From Bacteroidaceae bacterium (lineage in GTDB: Bacteria > Bacteroidota > Bacteroidia > Bacteroidales > Bacteroidaceae), in the NCBI GenBank assembly GCA_017447625.1, contig JAFSNB010000039.1:62001-126000 (forward strand): a stretch of DNA of 64,000 nucleotides, given 5' to 3'. Numbering within the stretch: the stretch's first letter is position 1; the number at the start of each line of letters is the position of its first letter. A model generated the notes under the pieces. It had not been told where the DNA came from and ran no database searches. It worked only from the letters and a program-made list of their open reading frames with translations. A program made the translations under genes and the position numbers. Of the stretch, positions 17,867 through 25,372 are shown piece by piece.

Positions 17867-18523
17867 TCATCTCCTTAATTCTTCTATCTGTTTCTTGAGA
17901 GCGGCGTTTTCGGCCTTAAGGCGTTGGTTTTCGGTTTCAAGCGAGCGCAGGTGTGCGTCTTGTTGTTGCCTGTAGCCGGTGCGGGCAGCATACATACGCT
18001 CCTTGATGCCGCCCTCGGTGACGAAGCGTTTCTCCAGTTTCTCGATGTATGCGTACATCATCTTATCGGTCTGATGGCAGAGGGTGAGGAGGAGGTTGGC
18101 CATCTCCTCGTCGTTCATCTTCGCCACAAGCGGCTCGTAGGAGCTGTAGTCGTTATGGTGGTGGCAGAAATCGCGCAGGCGACGCTGGCGTTCGCTGTCG
18201 GAAGCCCATGCAGGTAGGTGGTGGGTGTTGAGGTAGTCCTGATAGTCTAAGCGCAGTTCCTGAAGGCTGCCACGGGCTACATTCAGGAGCTTTATCTCCG
18301 ACTCAGAGCTTGTCTGCCCGTCCTCGCTGCCTTCAGCGATATTCTGCTTGCCCGAGCGGGCCGCCTGTATCATCTGATCTACAGTGCGGTCACCATAAGG
18401 GGGGAGGAAACGATGACAGAACTCCACCGTCAGCTGGTAGATGGCATCGCTCTTGCGGTAGAAGTACAGCTGCTCCCAGACAACAGGCTTCTTCAGCACC
18501 TTCCCTCTTGTATCGTATTCCAT
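17867..18523 (-). CDS. Four-helix-bundle suffix protein
   Basis: A 218-residue protein. Residues about 15-110 match the four-helix-bundle family related to 23S rRNA intervening-sequence proteins and Avd (FCHRFLPPYGDRTVDQMIQA, then ARSGKQNIAEGSEDGQTSS and EIKLLNVARGSLQELRLDYQ). A 'suffix' region follows (about 110-180) and a coiled-coil tail (about 185-218, LRSLETENQRLKAENAALKK). These bundles form pentamers that bind nucleic acid in characterised relatives. The start codon ATG (18523-18521) is only about 10-30 bases from a 10-bp tandem array, so the array occupies the untranslated leader. A second family member lies at 27200-27943. Confidence 0.85.
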   Translation of the reverse strand: MEYDTRGKVLKKPVVWEQLYFYRKSDAIYQLTVEFCHRFLPPYGDRTVDQMIQAARSGKQNIAEGSEDGQTSSESEIKLLNVARGSLQELRLDYQDYLNTHHLPAWASDSERQRRLRDFCHHHNDYSSYEPLVAKMNDEEMANLLLTLCHQTDKMMYAYIEKLEKRFVTEGGIKERMYAARTGYRQQQDAHLRSLETENQRLKAENAALKKQIEELRR

Positions 18524-18550
18524 AGTTTCTAGGGTTTTAGGGGTTAGGGT

Positions 18551-18758
18551 TAGGAGATTCTAGGAGGTTCTAGGGGTTTCTAGGATTTCCTAGGGGTTCC
18601 TAGGTTTTCCTAGGTTTTCCTAGGCTTTCCTAGGCTTTCCTAGGTTTTCCTAGGTTTTCCTAGGATTTCCTAGGTTTTCCTAGGTTTTCCTAGGCTTTCC
18701 TAGGTTTTCCTAGGTTTTCCTAGGCATTCCTAGGTTTCCTAGGTTTCCTAGGGGTTCC
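18551..18758. repeat. 10-bp tandem array 1 (TAGGNNTTCC, about 21 units)
   Basis: From 18551 the sequence repeats in strict 10-base register: TAGGNNTTCC, with NN mostly TT, CT or AT. Three degenerate units (TAGGAGATTC, TAGGAGGTTC, TAGGGGTTTC) come first, then 15 well-matched decamers, two 9-base units (TAGGTTTCC) at 18731-18748 and a last decamer. Each junction makes the palindrome CCTAGG. There are no spacers, so it is not CRISPR. It lies directly upstream of the four-helix-bundle gene. A more degenerate run (TCTAGGGTTTTAGGGGTTAG) reaches to within 10 bases of its start codon. Confidence 0.95.
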
Positions 18759-18860
18759 TATCCTCTCATTTCGCCTGCAAAGTTAAGCATTAGTGGGAAG
18801 ACCGCCAAAAAGAAAAAGGATTTTCTGCGTTTTTCTTTGGCTAATAAAGCTGAGATAGTA

Positions 18861-19019
18861 GGAAAGTAACTAAGTCACTTGTGGACGGGAAGGGTTCATA
18901 AGGTGGTAATAAAAGTATAAAATCTATATATTTAAAACTCTATTAATAATCTTATAAAGATGTAAACATCGGGCGTTTCTGTTCCTGTCTATAAGTTACT
19001 TTCTTACTTGCTGACTTTT
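18861..19019. repeat. Inverted pair (copies C and B) around an AT-rich core
   Basis: 18861-18887 read on the minus strand begins GTCCACAAGTGACTTAGTTA; 18987-19019 on the plus strand begins GTCTATAAGTTACTTTCTTA. They form an imperfect inverted repeat around about 100 bases of AT-rich DNA, between decamer arrays 1 and 2. Copy B abuts array 2 directly. Both match copy A at 11157-11189. Confidence 0.65.
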
Positions 19020-19020
19020 C

Positions 19021-19100
19021 TGGGATTTCCTAGGATTTCCTAGGATTTCCTAGGCATTCCTAGGCATTCCTAGGGTTTCCTAGGGTTTCCTAGGGTTTCC
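19021..19100. repeat. 10-bp tandem array 2 (8 units)
   Basis: Eight decamers in exact register, TGGGATTTCC followed by TAGGATTTCC twice, TAGGCATTCC twice and TAGGGTTTCC three times. Same unit as array 1. It ends 15 bases before the inverted repeat of the HU-like gene promoter. Confidence 0.95.
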
Positions 19101-19114
19101 TATAAAAAAACTTT

Positions 19115-19175
19115 GAAAATCTTTGATTTTTCTTTGCAAATAATTTGCGGGAGTCAAAGATTTTTCGTACCTTTG
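19115..19175 (+). promoter_or_regulatory. Promoter of the HU-like gene with operator-like inverted repeat
   Basis: TTTG (19144-19147) and TACCTTTG (19168-19175) are 20 bases apart, a full Bacteroidetes promoter match. The inverted repeat GAAAATCTTTGA (19115-19126) and TCAAAGATTTTT (19154-19165) has one arm upstream of the -33 box and one arm between -33 and -7, the geometry of an operator. Transcription should start near 19182, giving a GC-rich 125-base leader. Confidence 0.75.
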
Positions 19176-19306
19176 TGGCAGCAAAGGGGACGAAGGAGAC
19201 TCGTCCGACCCTTCACGGAGACTACGCGCGGACTCCACGGAGGGTAAGGCGAGAAACCATGAAGTCCCCGACGCAACTTTTTGTTTAACCTTAAATTTTT
19301 ACCATC

Positions 19307-19780
19307 ATGATTGATTATGCTGTTGCAATGCTCTCCAACATCCGTACGGGAGAGAAGAAGGCTTACGCCTTCCTACAGAGTCGCGGGACTCTCAGCATCG
19401 ACGAAATCGCAGACCATCTGGTCAGCCACGGCTGCAACTACGACCGAGGCGACGTCATCGCCATCATCACCAAGCTCGTGAACTGCTCCAAGGAGCTGAT
19501 GCTCGACGGCTACCGCATCGAGCTGGGCGATCTGGGCAAGCTCTATCTGACCTGTCAGAGCGAGGGCGCCGTGAGCAAGGAGAAGTTCACCCGCGCCAAC
19601 ATCAAGAGCATCAACGTGAAGTTCTCTGCCTCGAAGCTCTATGACGACCTCCTGCAGAGGGTGTCACTCCACAAGGCTCCCACCCGCAAGGCTTCTGCCG
19701 CCGCGCTGGAAGCAGAGCTGTCCGGTTTGACCACCGCCGACTGGAGCGCCGACGACGACGCTGAAGGCGAAGGCGATTAA
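19307..19780 (+). CDS. HU/IHF-like DNA-binding protein (Bacteroidetes HU-HIG type)
   Basis: A 157-residue protein. Residues about 10-125 resemble the long HU-type domain common in Bacteroidetes: helices with TLSIDEIADHLVSHGCNYDR and VIAIITKLVNCSKELMLDG, then strands YRIELGDLGKLYLTCQSEG and IKSINVKFSASKLYDDLLQR. The C-terminus is acidic (SADDDAEGEGD). HU proteins bend or bridge DNA. The gene sits between two arrays of the same 10-bp repeat (ends 19100 and starts 19782). Since the unit is close to one helical turn, the arrays are a plausible target, but this is inference. Confidence 0.8.
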   Translation: MIDYAVAMLSNIRTGEKKAYAFLQSRGTLSIDEIADHLVSHGCNYDRGDVIAIITKLVNCSKELMLDGYRIELGDLGKLYLTCQSEGAVSKEKFTRANIKSINVKFSASKLYDDLLQRVSLHKAPTRKASAAALEAELSGLTTADWSADDDAEGEGD

Positions 19781-19781
19781 G

Positions 19782-19864
19782 CTAGGGTTTCCTAGGAGAA
19801 CCTAGGCTTTCCTAGGAGAACCTAGGCTTTCCTAGGCTTTCCTAGGCTTTCCTAGAGTTTCCTA
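19782..19864. repeat. 10-bp tandem array 3 (9 units)
   Basis: Starting directly after the stop codon of the HU-like gene: decamers CTAGGGTTTC, CTAGGAGAAC, CTAGGCTTTC, CTAGGAGAAC, then CTAGGCTTTC repeated and degenerate CTAGAGTTTC. The same CCTAGG core as arrays 1 and 2. Two units carry GAGAA instead of CTTTC between cores, so the sequence between palindromes is reversed in sense there. A hairpin-like stretch with a G-run follows at 19872-19900. Confidence 0.93.
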
Positions 19865-19932
19865 AAATCACCTCGGCACCCCTTCCAGAGATGGAGGGGG
19901 TGTCTGTGTTGTATGTTAAAAAAGGCTTTCGC

Positions 19933-19965
19933 TTTCGTTATTTCGCATGAAAATCATTACCTTTG
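19933..19965 (+). promoter_or_regulatory. Promoter of lon
   Basis: TACCTTTG at 19958-19965 matches the -7 element. TTTCG at 19933-19937 is an imperfect -33 at the right distance. Transcription should start near 19972, about 23 bases before the ATG of lon. Confidence 0.6.
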
Positions 19966-19994
19966 CGCCCGATTTATAAATAGGGAAGATTTTT

Positions 19995-22451
19995 ATGCAA
20001 GATAAAAGCAGCCATTCGATTTCTGTTTTCAGTGACGGAAGTGCAACCGACGATGCCATTTACAACATGAACGTGCCCCCCACCCTGCCTCTGCTGGTGC
20101 TGAGGAATATGGTGATTTTCCCGGGGATTCTGATGCCCGTGGGAATAGGGCGGCAACGCTCGTTGGACGTGGTGAAACGCGCCTACAACTCCGACACACT
20201 GATAGTGACGGCCACACAGACCAACCCCTCGATTGAGGAGCCGGGCGAGGGAGATATCCACCCCTACGGCACAGTGGCCAAGGTGGTGAATATGATGGAA
20301 CTGCCCGACGGCACCACGACGGCCATAATTCAGGCTTTCGCGCCGGTGATAATCAACGAGCTGATAGACCGCGGCTCGCACTACGAGGCTTTCGTGATAA
20401 AGCGCAACGAGCGCACGGAGGAGACCGAGGACAGCACCTACACAGCTCTGATGCAGACGCTCAACGAGCGCGTGGCAGAGCTGTCGGGACTGGTGGAGAT
20501 GCCTGCCGAGACGATATTCTCGCTGAAGCAGATGGCAGACACGCCCGTGTTCCTGAATTTCGTATGCACCCACATGCCCGTGCCCATCAAGGACAAGATT
20601 CAGATGCTGGCCACGGAGAGTCCGCTGGAGCGCGGCACACTGATTCTCCGCGCCCTGGCCCACGAGATTCATTTCGCACAGATACGCCGTGACCTGAGAA
20701 GCAAGACGCAGGCGGATATAGACCAGCAGCAGCGCGAGTATTTCCTGCAGCAGGAGATTCGCAACATTCAGAATCAGCTGGGCAACCACCCCGATGCCGA
20801 GATAGAGGAGCTGCGGAAGAAGGCCAAGAAGATGAAATGGGGCGAGGAGATGGACAAGACCTTCGAGCGCGAGCTGACGAAGCTGGAACGCATACAGCCG
20901 CAGAACCCCGACTACAACGTGCAGATGAATTACCTGCAGACGCTGCTGCAGTTGCCCTGGAACGTGCTGACCACGGACAATCTGGATCTGCGCAACGCCG
21001 AGCGCACACTGAACCGCAACCACTACGGAATGAAGGAGGTGAAGGAGCGCATACTGGAACATCTGGCCGTGCGCCACATGCGCGGACCGGAGATGAAACC
21101 CACCATTCTGTGTCTCTACGGCCCTCCGGGTGTGGGTAAGACATCGCTCTGCCGCAGCATAGCCGACGCGCTGAAACGCAAGTATGTGCGCGCCTCGCTG
21201 GGCGGTATGCACGACGAAGCGGAGATTCGCGGCCACCGCCGCACATACATCGGAGCCATGCCCGGACGTATCATCAAGAACCTCATAAAGGCCGGTTCCG
21301 CAAACCCCGTATTCGTGCTGGACGAGATAGACAAAGTAACGGAGAACACCATACACGGAGACCCCGCATCGGCTCTGCTGGAGGTGCTCGACCCCGAGCA
21401 GAACGAGACCTTCCACGACAATTTCTTAGACGTGGATTTCGACCTCTCGAAGGTGATGTTCATAGCCACGGCAAACAACGTGGGCGCTATACCCCGCCCA
21501 CTGCTGGACCGCATGGAGCTGATTGAGGTGTCGGGATATATCACCGAGGAGAAGATAGAGATTGCGAAGCGCCACCTCATTCCGCGTGTGAAGGAGGCCT
21601 GCGGCATAGCCGACCACAAAGAGATACGTTTCTCGAAGGACGGACTGGAGTTCCTCATAGAGAACTACACCCGCGAGAGCGGAGTGCGCGGGCTGGAGAA
21701 AGAGCTGAACCGCTTCTTCCGCAAGGTGGTGCTGAGATACGAGCTGGATCAGGTGTTCCCCTGCACCACCATCAAGCGCGAGGATATAGTGAAGCTGCTG
21801 GGCAAAGTGAAATACCAGCGCGACATCTATCAGGGCAACGGCTACGCAGGCGTGGTCACCGGACTGGCTTGGACCAGCGTGGGCGGCGAGATTCTCTTCA
21901 TAGAGACAAGCCTCTCGAAGGGCAAGGGACAGAAGCTCACCCTCACGGGCAATCTGGGCGACGTGATGAAGGAGTCGGCTATGCTGGCGCTGGAGTTCAT
22001 CAAAGCCCACGCCGAAGACCTCAACATAGACATACGCATCTTCGACAACTACAACATACACCTGCATGTGCCGGAGGGAGCTGTGCCAAAGGACGGCCCC
22101 AGCGCCGGTATCACTATGGCCACAAGTCTCGCCTCGGCTCTGACGCAGCGGCGCGTGCGCAAGAATCTGGCCATGACGGGCGAGATAACGCTCAGAGGCA
22201 AGGTGCTGCCCGTGGGCGGTATCAAAGAGAAGATTCTGGCAGCCAAGCGTGCCGGCATCACCGACATCATACTCTGCGACGACAACCGCAAGGACATCGA
22301 GGAGATAGACGAGCTCTATCTGCGCGGCCTCAACTTCAGATATGTCCGCAACGTAATGGATGTGCTCGACATCGCCCTGCTGCCGGAGAAGGTGGATCAC
22401 CCGATAGAGTTTAAATTTGAAAAAGACTCTCCCCCTACCCCTCCCTGTTAG
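19995..22451 (+). CDS. lon: Lon protease (ATP-dependent, class A)
   Basis: Cytoplasmic AAA+ protease that degrades misfolded and regulatory proteins. The 818 residues hold the substrate-binding N domain ([20 protein letters not shown]), AAA+ module with Walker [10 protein letters not shown] (about 376) and Walker [10 protein letters not shown] (about 438), and the protease domain with catalytic serine in [10 protein letters not shown] (about Ser703) and lysine in GGIKEK (about 744-746). The last 9-10 residues (KDSPPTPPC) and the TAG stop are encoded by a palindromic intergenic repeat, not by the conserved domain. First gene of lon-tgt-lptG. Confidence 0.97.
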   Translation: MQDKSSHSISVFSDGSATDDAIYNMNVPPTLPLLVLRNMVIFPGILMPVGIGRQRSLDVVKRAYNSDTLIVTATQTNPSIEEPGEGDIHPYGTVAKVVNMMELPDGTTTAIIQAFAPVIINELIDRGSHYEAFVIKRNERTEETEDSTYTALMQTLNERVAELSGLVEMPAETIFSLKQMADTPVFLNFVCTHMPVPIKDKIQMLATESPLERGTLILRALAHEIHFAQIRRDLRSKTQADIDQQQREYFLQQEIRNIQNQLGNHPDAEIEELRKKAKKMKWGEEMDKTFERELTKLERIQPQNPDYNVQMNYLQTLLQLPWNVLTTDNLDLRNAERTLNRNHYGMKEVKERILEHLAVRHMRGPEMKPTILCLYGPPGVGKTSLCRSIADALKRKYVRASLGGMHDEAEIRGHRRTYIGAMPGRIIKNLIKAGSANPVFVLDEIDKVTENTIHGDPASALLEVLDPEQNETFHDNFLDVDFDLSKVMFIATANNVGAIPRPLLDRMELIEVSGYITEEKIEIAKRHLIPRVKEACGIADHKEIRFSKDGLEFLIENYTRESGVRGLEKELNRFFRKVVLRYELDQVFPCTTIKREDIVKLLGKVKYQRDIYQGNGYAGVVTGLAWTSVGGEILFIETSLSKGKGQKLTLTGNLGDVMKESAMLALEFIKAHAEDLNIDIRIFDNYNIHLHVPEGAVPKDGPSAGITMATSLASALTQRRVRKNLAMTGEITLRGKVLPVGGIKEKILAAKRAGITDIILCDDNRKDIEEIDELYLRGLNFRYVRNVMDVLDIALLPEKVDHPIEFKFEKDSPPTPPC

Positions 22452-22467
22452 GGAGGGGAGTAATTAG
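22425..22467. repeat. Palindromic GC-rich repeat over the end of lon
   Basis: CCCCTCCCTG-TTA-GGGAGGGG is flanked by GACTCTCCCCCTA on the left. The loop TAG is the stop codon of lon. The same element, in variants, occurs at many places in this window. Confidence 0.85.
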
Positions 22468-22497
22468 AAGACAAGAAAGGGGATTCTAGTTTAATTG

Positions 22498-22600
22498 ACA
22501 AGTTGAGAGTTGAGAGTTGAGAGTTTAGAGTTGAGAGTCAGTTTAAAAGTTTTAGAGTTTAAAAAGTTTAAGGGGTTTAAGGAGTTTAAGAGTTTAGAGT
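22498..22600. repeat. Short word repeats upstream of tgt
   Basis: Near-copies of GTTGAGA (22502-22540, period 7) pass into near-copies of GTTTAAGG/GTTTAAGAG (22540-22595, period about 9). The second word is the reverse complement of the CTCTTAAAC word in the array at 25179. No promoter is evident. Confidence 0.75.
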
Positions 22601-22601
22601 T

Positions 22602-23819
22602 ATGGATAAAGATAATGCATCCAGCCATATAGTAACTACTCCCCTCCCTCACAGGGAGGGGCAGGGGGGAGAGTCCGTTGGGGGTGGGTCTTCTTTTACC
22701 CTCCTCGCCAACGACCTGCAGACGTCGGCACGTGCAGGACTGCTGCAGACGGACCACGGCCCCATAGAGACCCCGATATTCATGCCCGTGGGAACAGTGG
22801 GGTCGGTGAAGGGCGTACAGCTGAAGGATCTGACAGAAGACATCCACGCACAGATTATCCTCGGCAACACATACCATCTGTATCTGCGTCCGGGCACCGA
22901 GGTGCTCGAAGCAGCCGGTGGTCTGCACCGCTTCAACGGTTTCGACCGCCCCATGCTCACGGACAGCGGCGGCTTTCAGGTATTCTCCCTCACTGGCATA
23001 CGAAAGCTGCGCGAAGAGGGCTGCGAGTTCCGCAGTCATATCGATGGCAGCAAGCATTTCTTCTCACCCGAGAAGGTGATGGATATAGAGCGTTCCATAG
23101 GTGCGGACATCATCATGGCTTTTGACGAGTGTCCTCCCGGAACGGCTGAATACGACTACGCGAAGAAGAGTCTGGCGCTGACACACAACTGGCTCGACCG
23201 CTGCATACGCCGCTTCAACAAGACGGAGCCCAAATACGGCTACCACCAGAAACTCTTCCCTATAGTTCAGGGCTGCACCTACCGCGACCTGCGCATACAG
23301 AGCGCGGAGTTCGTGGCCTCGAAAGGGGCAGAGGGCAACGCCATTGGCGGACTGGCCGTGGGCGAACCAACGGAGGTGATGTACGAGATGATAGAACTGG
23401 TCAACGGCATCCTGCCCAAGGACCGCCCCCGCTATCTCATGGGAGTAGGCACACCGGTGAATATACTGGAAGCCATTGCTCTCGGCGTGGATATGTTCGA
23501 CTGCGTGATGCCCACCCGCAACGGGCGCAACGCCATGCTCTTCACCTCCGAAGGCACAATGAATATGCGCAACGCGAAATGGGCCACGGACTTCTCACCC
23601 ATAGACTCCGCCGGAACATCATACGTGGACACAGCCTACACGAAAGCATATCTGCACCACCTATATAAGGCTCAGGAACTGCTCGCCCTGCAGATTGGCA
23701 GCATCCACAATCTGGCCTTCTACCTGTGGCTCGTGGGTGAAGCCCGCAAGCACATCATCGACGGCGATTTCCGCCAGTGGAAAGATATGATGATTCCAAA
23801 ACTAAGTCAGAGACTATAG
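22602..23819 (+). CDS. tgt: tRNA-guanine(34) transglycosylase with repeat-derived N-terminus
   Basis: Exchanges guanine-34 for a queuosine precursor in tRNAs. Conserved motifs are present: GPIETPIFMPVGT, DSGGFQVFS, GGLAVGEPTE, YLMGVGTP and FDCVMPTRNGRNA. The first about 32 residues are extra: after MDKDNASSHI comes VTTPLPHREGQGGES, encoded by a palindromic repeat, before the normal start of homology (FTLLANDLQTSARAG). No start codon exists after the repeat, so the long form is the only one. The zinc cysteines (CxCxxC) of classical bacterial Tgt are replaced here by DSAGTSYVDTAYTKAYLHHL. Confidence 0.95.
   Translation: MDKDNASSHIVTTPLPHREGQGGESVGGGSSFTLLANDLQTSARAGLLQTDHGPIETPIFMPVGTVGSVKGVQLKDLTEDIHAQIILGNTYHLYLRPGTEVLEAAGGLHRFNGFDRPMLTDSGGFQVFSLTGIRKLREEGCEFRSHIDGSKHFFSPEKVMDIERSIGADIIMAFDECPPGTAEYDYAKKSLALTHNWLDRCIRRFNKTEPKYGYHQKLFPIVQGCTYRDLRIQSAEFVASKGAEGNAIGGLAVGEPTEVMYEMIELVNGILPKDRPRYLMGVGTPVNILEAIALGVDMFDCVMPTRNGRNAMLFTSEGTMNMRNAKWATDFSPIDSAGTSYVDTAYTKAYLHHLYKAQELLALQIGSIHNLAFYLWLVGEARKHIIDGDFRQWKDMMIPKLSQRL
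22633..22693. repeat. Palindromic repeat translated within tgt
   Basis: CCCCTCCCTCACAGGGAGGGG plus flanks up to GGGGTGGGTCTTC, in frame with tgt. It is almost identical to 23959-24016 within lptG, and both are read in the same frame. Confidence 0.9.
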
Positions 23820-23820
23820 A

Positions 23821-23863
23821 CCCTCCCCCCTGTCCCTCCCTTGTAGGGCGGGGAGTGATTACT
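23821..23863. repeat. Palindromic repeat between tgt and lptG
   Basis: A variant of the GC-rich palindrome (CCCTCCCTTGTAGGGCGGGG) directly after the tgt stop codon. It may form a hairpin in the operon transcript. Confidence 0.75.
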
Positions 23864-23871
23864 CACCAGAC

Positions 23872-25131
23872 ATGGAAATAGAAGACAAAACTCCTCAAAA
23901 TATTTCGCAGAGCGAGACTGAGAGCACATCCGAGGCTCAGGGCCTTTCTACTGCAGAAGTTACTACTCCCCTCCCTCACAGGGAGGGGCAGTGGGGAGAG
24001 TCCGCTGTGTCTTCTTTTATTTCCAATGTTAGGCGCAACCTGTTCTCGCGCTTGGACCGCTACATAATGGCGAAGTTCCTGGGTACGTATGTGTTCTCCA
24101 TCGTGCTCATCATCACCATCGCCGTTGTGTTCGACTTCTCGGAGAACTCGGACAAGTTCGCATCCAACCACGCTCCGATGGCAGGACTGGCATTCTACTA
24201 TCTTGACTTCGTGCCCTTCTACGCCAATATGTTCTCTGCCCTGTTCGTATTCATCTCCGTGATATTCTTCACCGCAAAGCTGGCGGAGAACTCAGAGATT
24301 ATCGCGATGTTGAGCACGGGCATGAGCTTCAGCCGACTGCTGCGCCCCTATCTGATTTCCTCGGCTCTGATTGCAGCCCTCTCCTTCTACCTCGGCTCAG
24401 AAGTGATTCCACGAGGGTCGGTGGACCGCATCCAGTTTGAATACCGCTACAAAACCAGCAAGAACAAGAAGCCGCAGACGGCCACGAACCTGCAGCTGCA
24501 GGTGGATACGGGCGTGATTGCCTACATAGAGTTCTTCGACGGCATACGTAAGAACGGCACCCACTTCTCGTTGGATAAATTCGAGAACAAACAACTGATC
24601 AGTCACCTCACCGCCGAACGCATAGAATACGACACGCTGGCTGACGAGCGCTTCCACTGGAAATTGAGGCGCGTAAAGATACGCACGCTCAAAGGCCTTC
24701 GCGAACATATAGTAACGAAAGAGCTGATGGACTCCGTTATTCTGATGGAACCCAGCGACTTCCTGCCCATATCCAACATAGAAACCACGATGACCAACTC
24801 CGAACTGCTCGCATACATAGACAAACAGCAGCTGCGCGGGGCAGGCGGCATCAAAGTGTTCGAGGTGGAATATCACAAGCGCTTCTCCTCACCTTTCGCC
24901 GCCTTCATCCTCTCCACCATAGGTCTCTGCCTGAGTTTCCGCAAACGCAAAGGGGGCATGGGCGGTTCGCTCGGCATCGGCATAGCCCTCTCCGCCGCAT
25001 ACGTGATGTTCCAGACCATATCTTCCACCTTCGCCATAAACAGCAACTGGCCTGCCATCATAGCAGCCTGGACACCAAACGTAATATTCACCGCCATCGC
25101 CTTCTGGCTGTACAGAAAATCGTTGAGATAA
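23872..25131 (+). CDS. LptF/LptG family lipopolysaccharide export permease
   Basis: Inner-membrane permease of the YjgP/YjgQ family that moves lipopolysaccharide toward the outer membrane with LptB and LptC. The 419 residues contain membrane helices at about 70-92, 115-135 and 150-170, a periplasmic jellyroll-like region (about 185-320) and three C-terminal helices (345-415). Extra residues at the N-terminus (up to about 55) include VTTPLPHREGQWGES, encoded by the palindromic repeat; homology seems to begin near FLSRLDRYIMAKFLGTY. It follows tgt in the order known from other Bacteroidales. Confidence 0.88.
   Translation: MEIEDKTPQNISQSETESTSEAQGLSTAEVTTPLPHREGQWGESAVSSFISNVRRNLFSRLDRYIMAKFLGTYVFSIVLIITIAVVFDFSENSDKFASNHAPMAGLAFYYLDFVPFYANMFSALFVFISVIFFTAKLAENSEIIAMLSTGMSFSRLLRPYLISSALIAALSFYLGSEVIPRGSVDRIQFEYRYKTSKNKKPQTATNLQLQVDTGVIAYIEFFDGIRKNGTHFSLDKFENKQLISHLTAERIEYDTLADERFHWKLRRVKIRTLKGLREHIVTKELMDSVILMEPSDFLPISNIETTMTNSELLAYIDKQQLRGAGGIKVFEVEYHKRFSSPFAAFILSTIGLCLSFRKRKGGMGGSLGIGIALSAAYVMFQTISSTFAINSNWPAIIAAWTPNVIFTAIAFWLYRKSLR
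23959..24016. repeat. Palindromic repeat translated within lptG
   Basis: CCCCTCCCTCACAGGGAGGGG with the same flanks as the copy in tgt (TTACTACT on the left, GGGGAGAGTCCG on the right). It encodes TPLPHREGQWGES, in frame. Confidence 0.9.
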
Positions 25132-25178
25132 GGGCCCCTCTCCAACTCCCCCCGTGGGGGGGAGAGACCTGCGGGAAG
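25132..25178. repeat. Palindromic repeat after lptG
   Basis: CCCCTCTCCAACTCCCCCCG-TGGGGGGGAGAG, nearly identical to the copy inside aguA at 61691-61732. It directly follows the lptG stop. Confidence 0.8.
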
Positions 25179-25287
25179 CTCTTAAACTCTTAAACTATTA
25201 AACTCTTAAACTCTTAAACTCTTAAACTCTTAAACTCTTAAACTTCTTAAACTTCTTAAACTTCTTAAACTTCTTAAACTTCTTAAA
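25179..25287. repeat. 8-bp then 9-bp tandem array (CTCTTAAA / CTTCTTAAA)
   Basis: Eight units of CTCTTAAA (one CTATTAAA) occupy 25179-25242; then five units of CTTCTTAAA occupy 25243-25287. The unit gains one T and the period changes from 8 to 9 at a sharp boundary. It lies between lptG and the helicase gene. Confidence 0.93.
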
Positions 25288-25308
25288 CTCATAAAAAATA
25301 CCTCTTGT

Positions 25309-25354
25309 CCTCATTTCGCTCCCTCCCTACAAGGGAGGGCGGGGGGAGAGTCCG
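25309..25354. repeat. Palindromic repeat upstream of the helicase gene
   Basis: TCATTTCGCTCCCTCCCTAC-AA-GGGAGGGCGGGGGGAGAGTCC, nearly identical to 61021-61066 at the end of aguA. It ends about 19 bases before the helicase ATG. Confidence 0.8.
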
Positions 25355-25372
25355 AAACCTACTATATTATTA

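Noticed and set aside
17867-18523. Avd-type accessory protein of a diversity-generating retroelement
   Set aside because: The fold is related, but there is no reverse transcriptase and no template/variable repeat pair in the window.
18527-18560. Telomere-like TTAGGG words
   Set aside because: They are degenerate units at the end of the 10-bp array and do not continue; a bacterial chromosome end is not indicated by the surrounding genes.
18551-19100. CRISPR array
   Set aside because: The repeats are 10 bases, directly adjacent, without spacers, and no cas gene is in the window. The same holds for the 22-bp array at 28194.
19974-21416. A 480-residue open frame opposite lon
   Set aside because: Antisense to all conserved motifs of Lon; no start signal or domain; GC-rich DNA gives long shadow frames here.
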